From the NCBI GenBank assembly GCA_934045075.1, contig OW203722.1, forward strand, positions 22,593,879 to 22,657,878: a stretch of 64,000 bases of DNA, given 5' to 3'. The notes under the pieces were generated by a model. It was not told the DNA's origin, did no database searches, and saw only the letters and a list, made by a program, of their open reading frames with translations. This document shows positions 35,271 through 46,421 of the stretch, piece after piece. The DNA is from Yponomeuta sedellus (Eukaryota; Arthropoda; Insecta; Lepidoptera; Yponomeutidae). Within the stretch, counting starts at the first letter, position 1; each line of letters begins with the position of its first letter. A program made the translations under genes and the position numbers.

Positions 35271-35637
35271 AGCGATAGTGACCTGGTGGAACCAACGAGT
35301 TATTGGAACCAAGCACAAATTATGCAACAACAGGCGCGGTCAGGTGCTGGATGGGTGACCATCCCGTGACTACCGCTAGTGGCATTACTTCCGAGCGCTC
35401 CCGTGCTTTGCAAGACAAGTTAAGCCGTCGGTGCCGGCTGTCGTGCAAGATCAGTCGTTAAGCCAAGTCAGAGGTCTCATAGGCGGCTTGATAACTTTTG
35501 ACAAAAGGGCCCGCTACTGTCTTACAATTTTCCACCGATACGGACTTGGCCCCGTAAAATATGGCCTAACCTTACTGCGATGCAGGAAGAGACCCGTGCC
35601 CCAGCTGGGGACGTACAAGGGTTGATATCGTATCGAT
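35271..35637 (+). mobile_element. 5S-derived SINE, full length, diverged
   Basis: Head AGCGATAGTGACCTGG with TGCAACAACAGGCGCGG and GGATGGGTGACC. The 3' hairpin has lost three bases (CCCCAGCTGGGG). No clear duplication. Confidence 0.8.
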
Positions 35638-36008
35638 GAAAAAAGTGATTTCTTTTTAATTAACACTCGATTGGTCGAGTTTTTAGTCTCGGATGCAAAA
35701 GGCACTAACACAACCTAGAGGCATTAACGGCTCATGAAAAACGAGGCGAAGCACCATCGCCACGAGTCACTATTTCTAACGGCACAGCTTTTACCATAAT
35801 GGAAGTTTGTTGCCATTTTTCACCGCTGATGTTACAACTTGAAGTTGATTTATTTTAAAATTTGCTCCGGAAAGTGTGTGCAACGTTTGCGCTAGAAAAA
35901 TATAACTTTCGACGCATTCGGAATTCTATATGACTTCGCGTAAGGGTCGTGTCTAAGGAAATGCCGTTTTTCCTTTTAAAGTTTTAAGCTTTCATAAAAT
36001 GAATAAGA

Positions 36009-36130
36009 AGCGCTTGTGGCCTAGTCGAATCGAGTGATTGGAATCAGTAACTTGAGTTAAGCAACAACAGGCGCGGTCAGGAGCAGGAAAGGTGACCATG
36101 TGACTACCACTAGTGACATTTTCCCGAGCC
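36009..36130 (+). mobile_element. 5S-derived SINE, 5S-like head only
   Basis: AGCGCTTGTGGCC through TTAAGCAACAACAGGCG and GGTGACC, ending near CGAGCCTCG. This is the whole 5S-like module without the body, so the module can exist separately as a 3'-truncated piece. Confidence 0.78.
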
Positions 36131-36197
36131 TCGAAGAGATAGCGAAACAAACAACATGTCCAAAGGCAACATTATTCCTGTAAAATAATTATAATAA

Positions 36198-36395
36198 ATA
36201 TTCATGGACATATTACCGAGTACAACTAAATGACTTGTGCCATAGGTGCTAATTCGACGATAGATTTAATACAATAAATATATAGATAACATCCAAGATC
36301 CGAGACAAACGAGAAAAGTTTGACCCGGCCGGGGATCGAACCCGAGACTTTAGGGTGTATAGTCAGCGTGCCAAACCGCTGCGCTAAAGAGGCCT
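36198..36395 (-). mobile_element. tRNA-derived SINE C
   Basis: Same landmarks as 31981, with a 16-bp deletion (after ACATATTAC) and changes in the tRNA-like arm (TTTAGGGTGTATAGTC). Confidence 0.75.
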
Positions 36396-36536
36396 AGGCC
36401 GTAAAAGATTTCTTAAAGCCGACATGAACAGTCGGAAAAGCATCACTCTGATGTTTATGTTCTTTTTGTTGTGCCGTCTCCTATTGGAGGTCGGCTATCA
36501 TTGTGGCCACGAGAACCGATAACCGTTGGAGTAAAC

Positions 36537-36735
36537 GTGTCCAAACGTGAGTGGAGACCGCGACTCGGCAAACGTAGCGTACGACGCCCTCCGACGTGGG
36601 ATGACGATCTGCGAAAAACTGCAGGCAGATGACGGATGCGGTAAGCTGAAGACAGGGCGCTATGTCTCTCATTAGGGGAGGGCTATGTCCAAATTGTCCA
36701 ACAGTGGACTAATATAATAGCCTGACGACGAAACG
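36537..36735 (+). pseudogene. RTE-type LINE 3' end, rearranged
   Basis: GAGTGGAGACCGCGACTCGG at the start matches the 153-322 copy in the same frame. The terminal GTCCAGCAGTGGAC is disrupted by a 9-base insertion (GTCCAAATTGTCCAACAG). GACGACG tail. Confidence 0.7.
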
Positions 36736-36861
36736 AAACAAATTGATGGTGCCTCTCTGAAACCATACATCCAAATTTAGCAAGCTGTGAGTTCTTCTGC
36801 GGCCCTGTATTTTTCCCTGCATGATCAACTAATTGGAGGAGATTGTAGTTATTATTTCACT

Positions 36862-37100
36862 ACATGTCATCGTCGTCAGGCTATACTAGTCCACTGCTGG
36901 ACATAGCCCTCCCCTAAAGAGCGCCACATTGTGCTATCATAGGGGGTAATGCCCATGATCCCCGTGCTGGGCATGCGGGTTGGGGATCGCAGTTCGGTGG
37001 AATCGTACTGCAGGGAGCGCTGCTGCCCACCCCCGGTTTGTGTCATTTAGTCGCCTTTAACGACACCCGCGGGAAGAGTATAGGTTGGTGCTATTCTCTA
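36862..37100 (-). mobile_element. Repeat E, minus-strand copy
   Basis: GTCCACTGCTGGAC near the left end is the RTE hairpin on the other strand; TTAACGACACCCGCGGGAAG is at the right. Confidence 0.7.
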
Positions 37101-37373
37101 GGCCGACACCACACAACAGGCGACACCACACAGCAGTCACTACATGTGACCCAGCAAAACCAATAGCAACACCGTCACTCGCTCACTGTGAAGGAAAACA
37201 TCGTAAAGAAACCTGAAATTCTAGAAAACGGAGTGTCTGAGGTATTCAAATACCTCAGCGCTTGCAATTGCCAATTTTCGTTGGGCACGCGTGGTAATTA
37301 AGCCCATATTCTCTGTAAAGGAAAACATCTTGAAGAAACCTGAAAAACTAGGAAACCTTAGTATCTGAAACCT

Positions 37374-37620
37374 TCGATATCAACCCTTGGGTGTCCCCAC
37401 TGTTGGGGCACGGGTCTCTTCCTGCATCGCAGGAAGGTTAGGCCACACTCCACCACGGGGGCCAAGTCCGAGTTGGTGGAGGATTGTAAGACAGTGGCGA
37501 GCCTTACTGTCAGAAGTTATCAAGCCGCCCATGAGGCCTCTGACATGGCTTAACTTGCCTTTACTTGACAGCCGGCACCAACGGCTTATCGTGCCTTACG
37601 AAGCACGAAAGCTGAAAGCG
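37374..37620 (-). mobile_element. 5S-derived SINE, 5'-truncated, inside SINE D
   Basis: TCTGAAACCT at 37364-37373 and 37621-37630 flanks it. The right-hand duplication runs straight into the 60-bp tandem array. Confidence 0.87.
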
Positions 37621-37630
37621 TCTGAAACCT

Positions 37631-38290
37631 GAGTGCTTGAAATTGCCGATCCGCGGCGGGCATGCATGGTAATTAAGCCCATACTCTCCTAAGTGCTTGA
37701 AATTGCCAATCCGCGGCGGGCATGCATGGTAATTAAGCCCATACTCTCCTGAGTGCATGAAATTGCCAATCCGCGGCGGGCATGCATGGTCATTAAGCCC
37801 ATACTCTCCTGAGTGCTTGAAATTGCCAATCCTCGGCGGACATGCATGGTAATTAAGCCCATACTCTCCTGAGTGCTTGAAATGGCCAATCCGCGGCGGG
37901 CATGCAAGGTAATTAAGCCCATACTCTCCTGAGTGCTTGAAATTGCCAATCCGCGGCGGGCATGCATGGTAGTTAAGCCCATACTCTCCTGAGTGCTTGA
38001 AATTGCCAATCCGCGGCGGGCATGCATGGTAATTAAGCCCATACTCTCCTGAGTGCTTGAAATGGCCAATCCGCGGCGGGCATGCAAGGTAATTAAGCCC
38101 ATACTCTCCTGAGTGCTTGAAATTGCCAATCCGCGGCGAGCATGCATGGTCATTAAGCCCATACTCTCCTGAGTGCTTGAAATTGCCAATCCGCGGCGGG
38201 CATGAATGGTAATTAAGCCCATACTCTCCTGAGTGCTTGAAATTGCCAATTCGCGGCGGGCATGCGTGGTAATTAAGCCCATACTCTCTC
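37631..38290. repeat. Tandem array, 11 units of 60 bp
   Basis: Unit: GTGCTTGAAATTGCCAATCC, GCGGCGGGCATGCATGG, TAATTAAGCCCATACTCTCC. The units align without indels. The fifth and eighth units share GGCC and CAAGG variants, so blocks of three may have been copied. Because 60 is divisible by 3, a 210-codon minus-strand frame stays open; this is an artefact. Confidence 0.95.
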
Positions 38291-38769
38291 TCTCTGAGGT
38301 AGCATGTGCCCTGCAGTACACTAACTCTTACAGGCTACATAAAATTGTGACCCAGATATTAGTGGGGAGGTTTAGTTCTGCAAAATGGAATATCGTGCTA
38401 AGAAAGATGCGTTACATTTTTCGAGAATTTTGTGAAATCTTTCAGCCACAATTGAAATTCACGTTACTCTTCCGCGCGTCAATGAATTAAATCAAAAAGA
38501 GCTGTTTTCAAGCCTACCTTTATTCAACTACCAATGCGTTGCCGCTTCGGCAATATTATTGAAAAATCCGAGGTAAATCTATTAGGAGATTACGTTCCTA
38601 CTCCAAAGGGAGCGAAACGTTGGAAAAAAAGAAGACTCATTCATCACAGCAACACCAAGCCTTTTCATACGATGTGTGTTTTTTTTTCTCGTTCACAAAA
38701 GCGTTTGCAGTTTATTAAAACATCGAAACGACGATAAGATTTAAAGAGTTGTTTTGATACTGAACTGTA

Positions 38770-38953
38770 GTTAGTATATTAATCTGGTCTAATCGCGATT
38801 ATTTATTAGGTAAAACGTAATTACCTTATTTCCCGACGTTTCGGCAGCGTTACAGTTGCCGTGGTGTTGGGTAGACTGAAGTGCCGAGTGCAGTCAATTA
38901 TTGTAGGTAGTCCGTTTTGATTTTTGTAGATTAGACCCGTTTGATATATAACT
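38770..38953. mobile_element. MITE family M3
   Basis: Inverted ends built on GGTCTAATCGCGATTATTT and GATTAGACCCGTTTGATAT. Interior has CCGACGTTTCGGCAGCG. Confidence 0.55.
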
Positions 38954-39024
38954 ATGTATGAGTATCGCGAATCGCTAAGAAATACTACACTGAACCATTG
39001 AATTTCAATGACTGAACTATGTAA

Positions 39025-39230
39025 TAATATTGGCCTTTTTGCATCTACTTAATGAGATGATTTATACAGCGTCCAGTGGTATCTTCACTCACACTAGATG
39101 GGTGAAGGGACCACTCCGACGCTGTAGTGCCTGGGTCATGGCTTTTTATAGATGGTGTAGGCTTGACCAGCACCTATACCATCCTGACAGCTTAGTCGGC
39201 CTAGCCCACAGGAAAGACTAGTCAATACGT
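39025..39230. repeat. Repeat G, longest copy
   Basis: GAGATGATTTATACAGCGTCC to CCTATACCATCCTGACAGC. Used here to recognise the split copies at 15460 and 58945. Confidence 0.6.
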
Positions 39231-39246
39231 GCGGAGCCAACCAAGC

Positions 39247-39292
39247 CGCGGGTTTCCTCACGATGTTTTCCTTCACGGTTATCGTGTGGTAT
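39247..39292 (-). mobile_element. SINE D fragment
   Basis: GTTTCCTCACGATGTTTTCC and TTCACGGTTATCGTGTGG only. Confidence 0.45.
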
Positions 39293-39311
39293 TGCGACAC
39301 TGAACTTTGTA

Positions 39312-39452
39312 GTTATACATTAAACGGGTCTAAGCGCGATTGTTTATTATTTTGTAAAACATTATTATGTTAACGTAATTACCTTCATTCTCGGCATCAA
39401 GATAATAACGTTTTACCTTATAAATAATCGCGATTAGACCCGTTAAATATAT
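39312..39452. mobile_element. MITE family M3
   Basis: ACGGGTCTAAGCGCGATTG and ATCGCGATTAGACCCGT are inverted ends, extended by GTAAAACATTATT and AATAACGTTTTAC. Confidence 0.6.
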
Positions 39453-39720
39453 CGCGGAGCATCGCGGGTCATTAATTAATACAACATGTTATAGGAGCTT
39501 TGGTGTTTTTATAAACCGCTCTGGTAAAGTCGACGTCATATTGAACTACGTAGGTACCAATTAAGATAAAAATGTCAATACAAAATAAAATAGTTACAAA
39601 AAGTGTCGCGTTTAGTAAAAAAAACATGCACAGAACGATATCCAATAAATCTCCGACAAGAACACATAAAATAATAATAATTAAACACAAAAAAAAAATT
39701 ATTACGTCTACATGGGAACC

Positions 39721-40082
39721 GCTCGTGGCCTAGTCGAACCGAGTGATTGGAATCAATCACTTGAGTTAAGCAACAACAGGGGTGGTTAGGTGCAGGATGG
39801 GTGACCGTCCTGTGACTACCGCTTGTGGCATTTTTCCGAGCTCTTCCGTGCTTCCCGAGGCACGTTAAGCCATTGGTGTCGGCTGTCATGTAATGGCAGT
39901 CGTTAAGCCATGTCAGAGGCCTCACGGGGGGGCGGCTTGATTTCTGACAGTAAGGCCCGCCACTGTCTTACAATCCTCCACCAACCCGAACTTGGCCCCC
40001 GTGGTGGAGTATGGCCTAACCTTCCTGCGATGCAGGAAGAGACCCGTGCCCCAACAGTGGGGACATGCAAGGGTTGATATCG
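39721..40082 (+). mobile_element. 5S-derived SINE, full length (362 bp)
   Basis: ATGGGAACC at 39712-39720 and 40083-40091. The element runs GCTCGTGGCC to GTTGATATCG. A second good reference copy. Confidence 0.92.
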
Positions 40083-40287
40083 ATGGGAACCTAGGCCATA
40101 ACTTTCCCTGACTAGTATTATTGCACTACCTAGGCTGGGTGTATTTTCATGGTTGTGATATACTTCTTTGGTTGTAACATGGCACAGGATTTCCTATTTT
40201 GGGACCAGCGCCTTGATTACGTAACTTTTCACGTATACATATGTGTGCAAAAGCGAAATCTTTACTTAGCTCTGCTTATAGATATCA

Positions 40288-40398
40288 GTCATTATGGGTA
40301 TTGCCCCCCAATGATGGCACAACCTTGTGATATGGCGCTCATTAGGGGAGGGCTATGTCCAGCAGTGGACTAATATAGCCTGAAGAAGAAGAAGATAG
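40288..40398 (+). mobile_element. Repeat E, 5'-truncated
   Basis: GTATTGCCCCCCAATGATGG through GTCCAGCAGTGGAC, ending GAAGAAGAAG. Matches the 3' part of 33571-33797. Confidence 0.7.
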
Positions 40399-40750
40399 AT
40401 ATCATTCGTAATATGTATCATACATAGTGAATACCGTATTTTAGTGGATATCTGATACGTCAAAGTGATACTGAGTCACACAATTGTACGACAAAGTCCA
40501 GTAGATGTTCAGTTTCTGCACACAGATGTATACGTGACACGTTTCATAATGAAGGCGCAAGACAAGTGCTGTGTGGGTGTTTAATTATATTTAATTGTTA
40601 GAATGTCTTGATTTATTTGTGTGCGTAACATAGTGTAAATATGTTTATGATACCAGTTGAATCATATTTATTCCGAAAGTGAGGAATTTACTGTATTTAC
40701 TATTTTTCCGGTATATAATAAAGAGTATTCTTATATTATCTATATTATGA

Positions 40751-40855
40751 AGCGCTCGTGGCGTAGGCGAACCGAGTGATTGGAATCAAGCACTTGAGTT
40801 AAGCAACAACAGGCGCGATCAAGAACAGGATGGGTGACCGTCTGCTGACTACAGT
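40751..40855 (+). mobile_element. 5S-derived SINE, 5S-like head only
   Basis: AGCGCTCGTGGCG through GGATGGGTGACCG, then a T-run at about 40855. As at 36009, only the 5S-like module is present. Confidence 0.75.
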
Positions 40856-40979
40856 TTTTTTTCTCATGTTATATTGATTTCATATAGCCTATGACAATCA
40901 CACAAACACGACGTATCAATTGACTACTTCTCAAAATCTGATTGGTTAAGGGGTTCTCTAGGTTATGTATGTATATCTA

Positions 40980-41452
40980 CATACGTACATACATACATAC
41001 ATACATACATACATACATACATACATACATACATACATACATACATACATACATACATACATACATACATACATACATACATACATACATACATACATAC
41101 ATACATACATACATACATACATACATACATACATACATACATACATACATACATACATACATACATACATACATACATACATACATACATACATACATAC
41201 ATACATACATACATACATACATACATACATACATACATACATACATACATACATACATACATACATACATACATACATACATACATACATACATACATAC
41301 ATACATACATACATACATACATACATACATACATACATACATACATACATACATACATACATACATACATACATACATACATACATACATACATACATAC
41401 ATACATACATACATACATACATACATACATACACACATACATACATACATAC
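40980..41452. repeat. CATA tetranucleotide array, ~470 bp
   Basis: Almost perfect; single interruptions near 40985 (ACGT) and 41432 (ACACAC). Confidence 0.97.
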
Positions 41453-41454
41453 GA

Positions 41455-43095
41455 ACTAGGCACATTGCCCTCGTTTTGTACTCCGGGTAAAAAGTTTAAT
41501 AGCACGTTCCTTCTCGTGAACTAACAAACAAAAGCAAGCAGATGAACAGTAATAAAATAGCAATGTTATTTTCACTTGCCATCGACTATCGTATCTCCAA
41601 CAAGTCTATTTTCAGGAGCAAGTGAAGTAGTCGACTATAAACAGAGAATTAGCATACTAATGTTTCAGATCGGAGCGAATTCCGAACACTTTTATAGGCA
41701 ATGCAAATGAAGTCTTTCTATGAAGTGCTATTTCATTGAGTTGCTCCCGTTGCGCTCCGTAAATACACGCCTAGATTGGATTGGATTTTTTTAACTTCAC
41801 TTAAGTTTCTCACTCGTGTTTCTTATATTGATGTAGGTACTATTATGTGCCACCACGATTCAAGTTGGACTTGTGTGATAGCTACTGCTAATGTGTTAAT
41901 TACAGATAAACGCGTTTGTTAATATATTTTATTTCAATTCATTGGAGATCCTGCCAGAACATGCTGATATCTAGGGTGGTGACACCTGACCTACGCATTT
42001 ATAGTCTTATAAGGTAGCTTGCTCTCTTTGACACAGTGCAATACACAACGGTAACTTATATAGACGCAGTTTCAATAATAAGCTTAAACTCTGATCTTCA
42101 TACTATATGGCGGCCCTGCCAGGCCGGCCTGCCAGTGGCAGTGCCGGAGGGCATATAAACCAAAAATAAATAGAATAAAAGTGTAGTATTTACAAAATTA
42201 CATAATCAATAATTTAATATGAAAACTTATACACAATCAAGTAATATTAAAAAGTGTAAGTAAGAAATTAATAGACGGTACAGTCGTACGGACTGCTTGA
42301 TTGATTGACCTAAGCCTCGTCCAAGGCATCCCACGCGCCAAGCAGTATATCTATTGCGCTTAAATTTAAGAACGATATAGGCTGTAACAAAAGTCCGGGA
42401 TATATTCGAAAACGGATACTAAATTTACCTATTCTTATTATTTTATACACGATTTAGCAAGAATATTAATAAGAAAATTGTGGATGCTATTAGTAAACAC
42501 GATTAGTCATTGCTAGGTAAACCTAAAAAATTATGTACCCTTATCATCACGCATGCATAATCATCACAGCAAATTGGTGATTTTAGTGCTAGAAAAACTG
42601 TTAAAATTGTTAGATTCCCTTTTCAGAAATGTTTGAAATTTTATTTTCTGAAACATATGCAAATTAATAAATTTAGGCAACTTAGACGAATCTAGTGATT
42701 GACCTTTTGACGAGTTCACCAATTTTTGAAAGTTAAATAATAATCATGCCACAAATCACACTTCCGGAGTAGAAGCGTGGAGCGCCACATAAAACTCGAA
42801 AGATAAACCGTCTATTTCACGTATGAAATGGGGGTGAAATGAAAAGGAATATCTGTCACTGAGCCGCCTCCAAAAGATCATAGATAAGTACGAGTAAGAT
42901 AAGACTTGTTACTCTGTTGCATATGCCAGTCATTTATTCATATCATCAGTGACTTTATTTAGGCAAATACGAGCTCATTGCGGAAAAGCCAGTTTACTCC
43001 GACGTTTGACTCTAGTCTAAACAAAATACACTTTGGCTGACTTGCAATTCTTTTTTAAATGGGATAGCATTTTTGAACTAAAACTTTCGTAAGGA
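41455..43095. other. No recognisable feature
   Basis: AT-rich. A short GC-rich patch with CAGGCCGGCCTG lies at 42119. No frame of interest. Confidence 0.45.
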
Positions 43096-43099
43096 CAAC

Positions 43100-43215
43100 A
43101 CATTGTAGACTTTTAGTCCGGATCTACTTACGGGTTTTGTTATGTCGGAAAAGTCCGACCATGTTTCGCTCCGATTCGCAGAGCTTAATCATGGTGAACA
43201 GAGACGGAGCTCGCG
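43100..43215 (+). repeat. Dispersed repeat X
   Basis: TTAGTCCGGATCTACTTACG, GTCGGAAAAGTCCGAC (hairpin), GATTCGCAGAGCTTAATCAT. Copies at 46330-46387 (inverted) and 63850. Confidence 0.6.
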
Positions 43216-44400
43216 TCGTCGGTTGTTCGTCTCACACTAGATATCATTTAGCTAAAAACCTTCATACATAAGTCAATTTTAATGGCTATTTAAGTGATAT
43301 CTAAGAAGTTATGCAAATCAGTCTTCATTTGGTAGAAAATGACCGAAATGACTATTACTTACATAAGGTGGTAATAATCAGTTCGTCACGTGAATTCTAA
43401 CATCTCTGGTCACTTACAATAAATAATTCACTATCAAAAAAATATTGGCAGAGGCTTCTCGAGTTGATGACCAACATTTGTGCCGGAATAGAATGTACTC
43501 CTTTTGTTCTGTGTTGCCCTTAGTGTCAAGGTTCTGTACAATTTTATCAAAACTAAGAATATAAAATTATAAATTGTATTTCCGTGTTTGCTACTAATCA
43601 CTTATTTATAGTACGTATTTATTTTGTGTCGTTTTTTTCTAGGTTTCTCAACTTCCAGCTGTCTGCAATAAGGGGAAAAAAATCGTATTCTCGACAACTC
43701 CGCAACTCACAGAATCTTAGGAAGGTCATAAACAAGAATTAATGGAATTGAATGAACTCAAAATTAGCACAATAAAAATCTTATAAGGAATCAGAATTTT
43801 ACTTCAACAATTTACACTCCGTTTGTAGACTGTCCACACAAAATAATAATTGCCTTTAGATCGATATGGCAAGGGCAAGAGGCAGAAAAAATATCCTCAA
43901 TGACCATAATACATATACGAGTATATTTTTGAACACAAAACATTGAACAGGAACATAAGATATGATATGTACAAATGCAAGCTTGTCTCTGTAAGAAATT
44001 TCTTCCAACAAATCTTGGACAGTTGTAGAAGCAATAAAAAATTGGTCTGCATACAAAATAAACTTCTAAAATCCTTACAAATAACTTACTTTAAGCAAAA
44101 CATTAAATAAATAGTAAATATTACGTACTCGTAGTTCAAAGTTATATAGAAATAGATAGATTATATAGCGCCCTTTTAACTGCTTTTTGAATATACCAAT
44201 CCTGGGATTCTTAACTTCTAAATGACTATCTTGTAGCAAATCATATTAAAAATAATACATCAGTTGCAATCTACATAATAATATTGTCCTCCTCCTTATA
44301 TTCTAAAAGTGCCATTAATACCTTAAAATTCTGAAACATTAGTTAGCAGCTGTTGGAAAGTTGGACTACGGGCAAAGTGAAACGACATTACTGAAATTAA
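43216..44400. other. No recognisable feature
   Basis: AT-rich; a 66-codon minus-strand frame at 43856-44056 has no recognisable similarity. Confidence 0.45.
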
Positions 44401-44474
44401 ATTTTCTATATTTTCACTTCTTCCTCTTTCTATATTTTCACTTCTTCCTTTTTGTCGAAAGCGCTGCCCTCCTA

Positions 44475-44716
44475 TCAGACATCTCGCTCCCAAAACCGCG
44501 CCACTGCGGGCGCGCTGGGTGATGCCTCCATGAGATCCCGCAAACTGCACTGTGGAGCTTCAGGGCAGACACAAAGATGCATTGTTGTTTGTGCAGCTCC
44601 ACATCGGCACAGGATGGCAGCATCTTCAGGCAGGATCCCCCATCTTTTCAGGTTATCTCTGGATCGAGCAACAGCAGCGCGCAGACGGTTCAGCGATCTC
44701 CATACTCCCCACTGCT
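44475..44716 (-). pseudogene. LINE ORF2 C-terminal zinc-knuckle fragment
   Basis: Minus-strand frame reads SLNRLRAAVARSRDNLKRWG, then LCRCGAAQTTMHLCVCPEA, to a stop at 44475-44477. C-x-C ... H-x3-C after an RLRAxxxR helix is the C-terminal zinc knuckle of Jockey/R1-type LINE proteins. TTTCTATATTTTCACT occurs on both sides (within 44403-44440 and at 44730-44745), consistent with a target duplication. GC-rich against AT-rich flanks. No start is visible: 5'-truncated. Confidence 0.75.
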
Positions 44717-44914
44717 CATGCCCCCCATATTTTCTATATTTTCACTAGGAAGAATACATGAGCACAAACCGATTGGCGCCAAATACATGAAAGAATGAAA
44801 AGTCATCTGTCAAGCAAGAGTGACAATCAGGAAGGCAGTGTTGCCACTGATGAAAAATAAATTCTCCCACATACAGTAAGATATAGATTGGGTTTTTGCT
44901 AGAATACTCCGATA

Positions 44915-45020
44915 TTCCAACAGCACCGTTCCAGTGGTATTTTCACCCATATAGAGTAAATGAAGCTAGTGTGAAGGCAAGACACTCTATAAATCTTCTC
45001 ATTACGTAAATGCAAGGGCC
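44915..45020. repeat. Repeat G fragment
   Basis: CACCGTTCCAGTGGTATTTT, TATAAATCTTCTCATTACG. Confidence 0.5.
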
Positions 45021-45090
45021 AAAGTTTTAGGGAAACATTAATGCTGCAGCCACACCTATCAATTGTAAAGTCCCAGAGAACTTACTCGTG

Positions 45091-45336
45091 ACAGCCTCGG
45101 CGCAGCGGTTTGGCACGCTGACTGTAAAACCGAAGGTCTCGGGTTCGATCCCCGGCCGGGTCAAACTAGGAAACGAACTTTTTTAGTTTGTCTCGGGTTT
45201 TGGATTTTATCTATGTATTAATTGTATTAAATCTATCGTCGAGTTAGCACCTATAACGCAAGTCATTTAGTTGTACTTAGTATAGGGCTAACGAGATCTG
45301 TGTAATATGTCCATGAATATTATTATTGTTATTTAA
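45091..45336 (+). mobile_element. tRNA-derived SINE C
   Basis: CGGCGCAGCGGTTTGGCACG, GTCTCGGGTTCGATCCCCGG, ending TCCATGAATATTATTATTG. Tail is ATT rather than AAAT repeats. Confidence 0.8.
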
Positions 45337-46020
45337 ATATTATCTCACAGAAGTATGCCTAATTTCGCGTCTGTAGCGTATAGACTAGTTATTCTTCAAG
45401 ACCGAGTTTCGCAAATCGGGCGTGAAAAGGGGGTGGAATCTCGAAATCTCAATATTCATCGTGCCGGATGTAATGCGGAGTTCTTATTCCAGAATTTACA
45501 GTCCTGTAGCCTCCAACTTCGTTCCGACATATTCGTGTTACATTGCCCAATATCATAGTTCACTTGACATTCGTTGGCTGTTCACTACATACGGATATCC
45601 AATTTGATCACGTTTACGCTTTTTGAATGTTCGAAATGTCTGCAAATACGGTATACGGGACATGTGTTCGTTCACGTATAAGGTCACACAATTATAAAAA
45701 GACTTAAAAAGCTTTTTTAAAGCAACTTACTAACGTCCGGATTCTTTTTTAGTAACCATACGCTAATCTGTTGGTCTACAGTGGTCAGTTGTTTTCATAG
45801 TAGGTATGCATTTTCACCAACAAATAAAAAATCTTTTTAATGCAGCAACTACTGCTCTTTCAGTGTTCTCATTTAAAACAGATTAGATAAATATTTTACA
45901 AATGCACAAAAGTGATATACACTAATCTGCTTCAAGCTGCTAGTGAATTAATAAAAATAATAATGGAAAAGTTGGACCTCCAAACGATACAACTACAAAT
46001 TAAAGATATTAATGACTCCT

Positions 46021-46327
46021 GAGTGCTTAGTGCGAGTTTTTTAACTACTCGATCGCGTTAACGTAAACTCATATTTCTATGGCATCAAGGAAACGCCACC
46101 TAGCGACAAGTATGGAAATTAAAATTGCTGAGTGCGAGTTGTAATGGTTTACGTTGAGAAGTGAACACGTTTACCAGCCAAAACACGAATAAACGCGAGT
46201 GCGAGTTGTACTATGACAGCGTTTTGCCAGTTCGAACGGTTACCTTACTCATACTCACTACTCAATGCTCGATTAACGCGGTAGTAAAGTTATTCGATTG
46301 GATCTGTTAAACTCGCACTAAGCACTC
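46021..46327. mobile_element. MITE family M2
   Basis: Terminal inverted repeats GAGTGCTTAGTGCGAGTTT and AAACTCGCACTAAGCACTC. 307 bp, no coding. CTG occurs on both sides if the ends are set one base in. Confidence 0.7.
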
Positions 46328-46329
46328 TG

Positions 46330-46387
46330 GTCGGACTCTTCCGATATAACAACAACCGTAAGTAGATCCGGACTAAAAGTCTACACT
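46330..46387 (-). repeat. Repeat X fragment beside MITE M2
   Basis: GTCGGACTCTTCCGATAT and AGTAGATCCGGACTAAAAG. ATATTAATGACT lies at 46006-46017 and 46388-46399, so the MITE and this fragment together look like one insertion. Confidence 0.55.
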
Positions 46388-46421
46388 ATATTAATGACTT
46401 ACGATGCCCGCACCCATAGAT

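Larger units (their letters stand above)
37185..38335 (+). mobile_element. SINE D with internal duplication, 5S-SINE insertion and 60-bp array
   Basis: GTGAAGGAAAACATCGTAAAG begins the copy; AAGGAAAACATCTTGAAG begins a partial second copy at 37316. A 5S-SINE sits at 37374-37620 and a tandem array at 37631-38290. The end ACTCTCTCTCTCTGAGG at 38281 closes it. Confidence 0.75.

Noticed and set aside
37631..38290. CRISPR array
   Set aside because: Units are directly adjacent with no unique spacers, and the setting is eukaryotic.
37689..38321. 210-codon minus-strand repeat protein
   Set aside because: The 60-bp unit is divisible by 3 and lacks a stop in that frame; the array derives from a SINE, with no start context or codon bias.
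39721..39840. A genuine 5S rRNA gene
   Set aside because: It diverges from 5S outside the promoter boxes, lacks the terminal T-run and is fused to a SINE body.
40942..41505. Five ~160-180 codon THYIHTYI or YVCMYVCM frames
   Set aside because: Translation of the CATA microsatellite.
44452..44798. Three overlapping plus-strand frames (69-98 codons)
   Set aside because: They are the antisense of the LINE zinc-knuckle fragment, which has clear similarity on the minus strand.
45091..45165. Functional tRNA genes (also near 11250, 20755, 32170, 55960)
   Set aside because: Each is joined to a SINE body shared with other loci, and the arms are degenerate; they are tRNA-derived heads.
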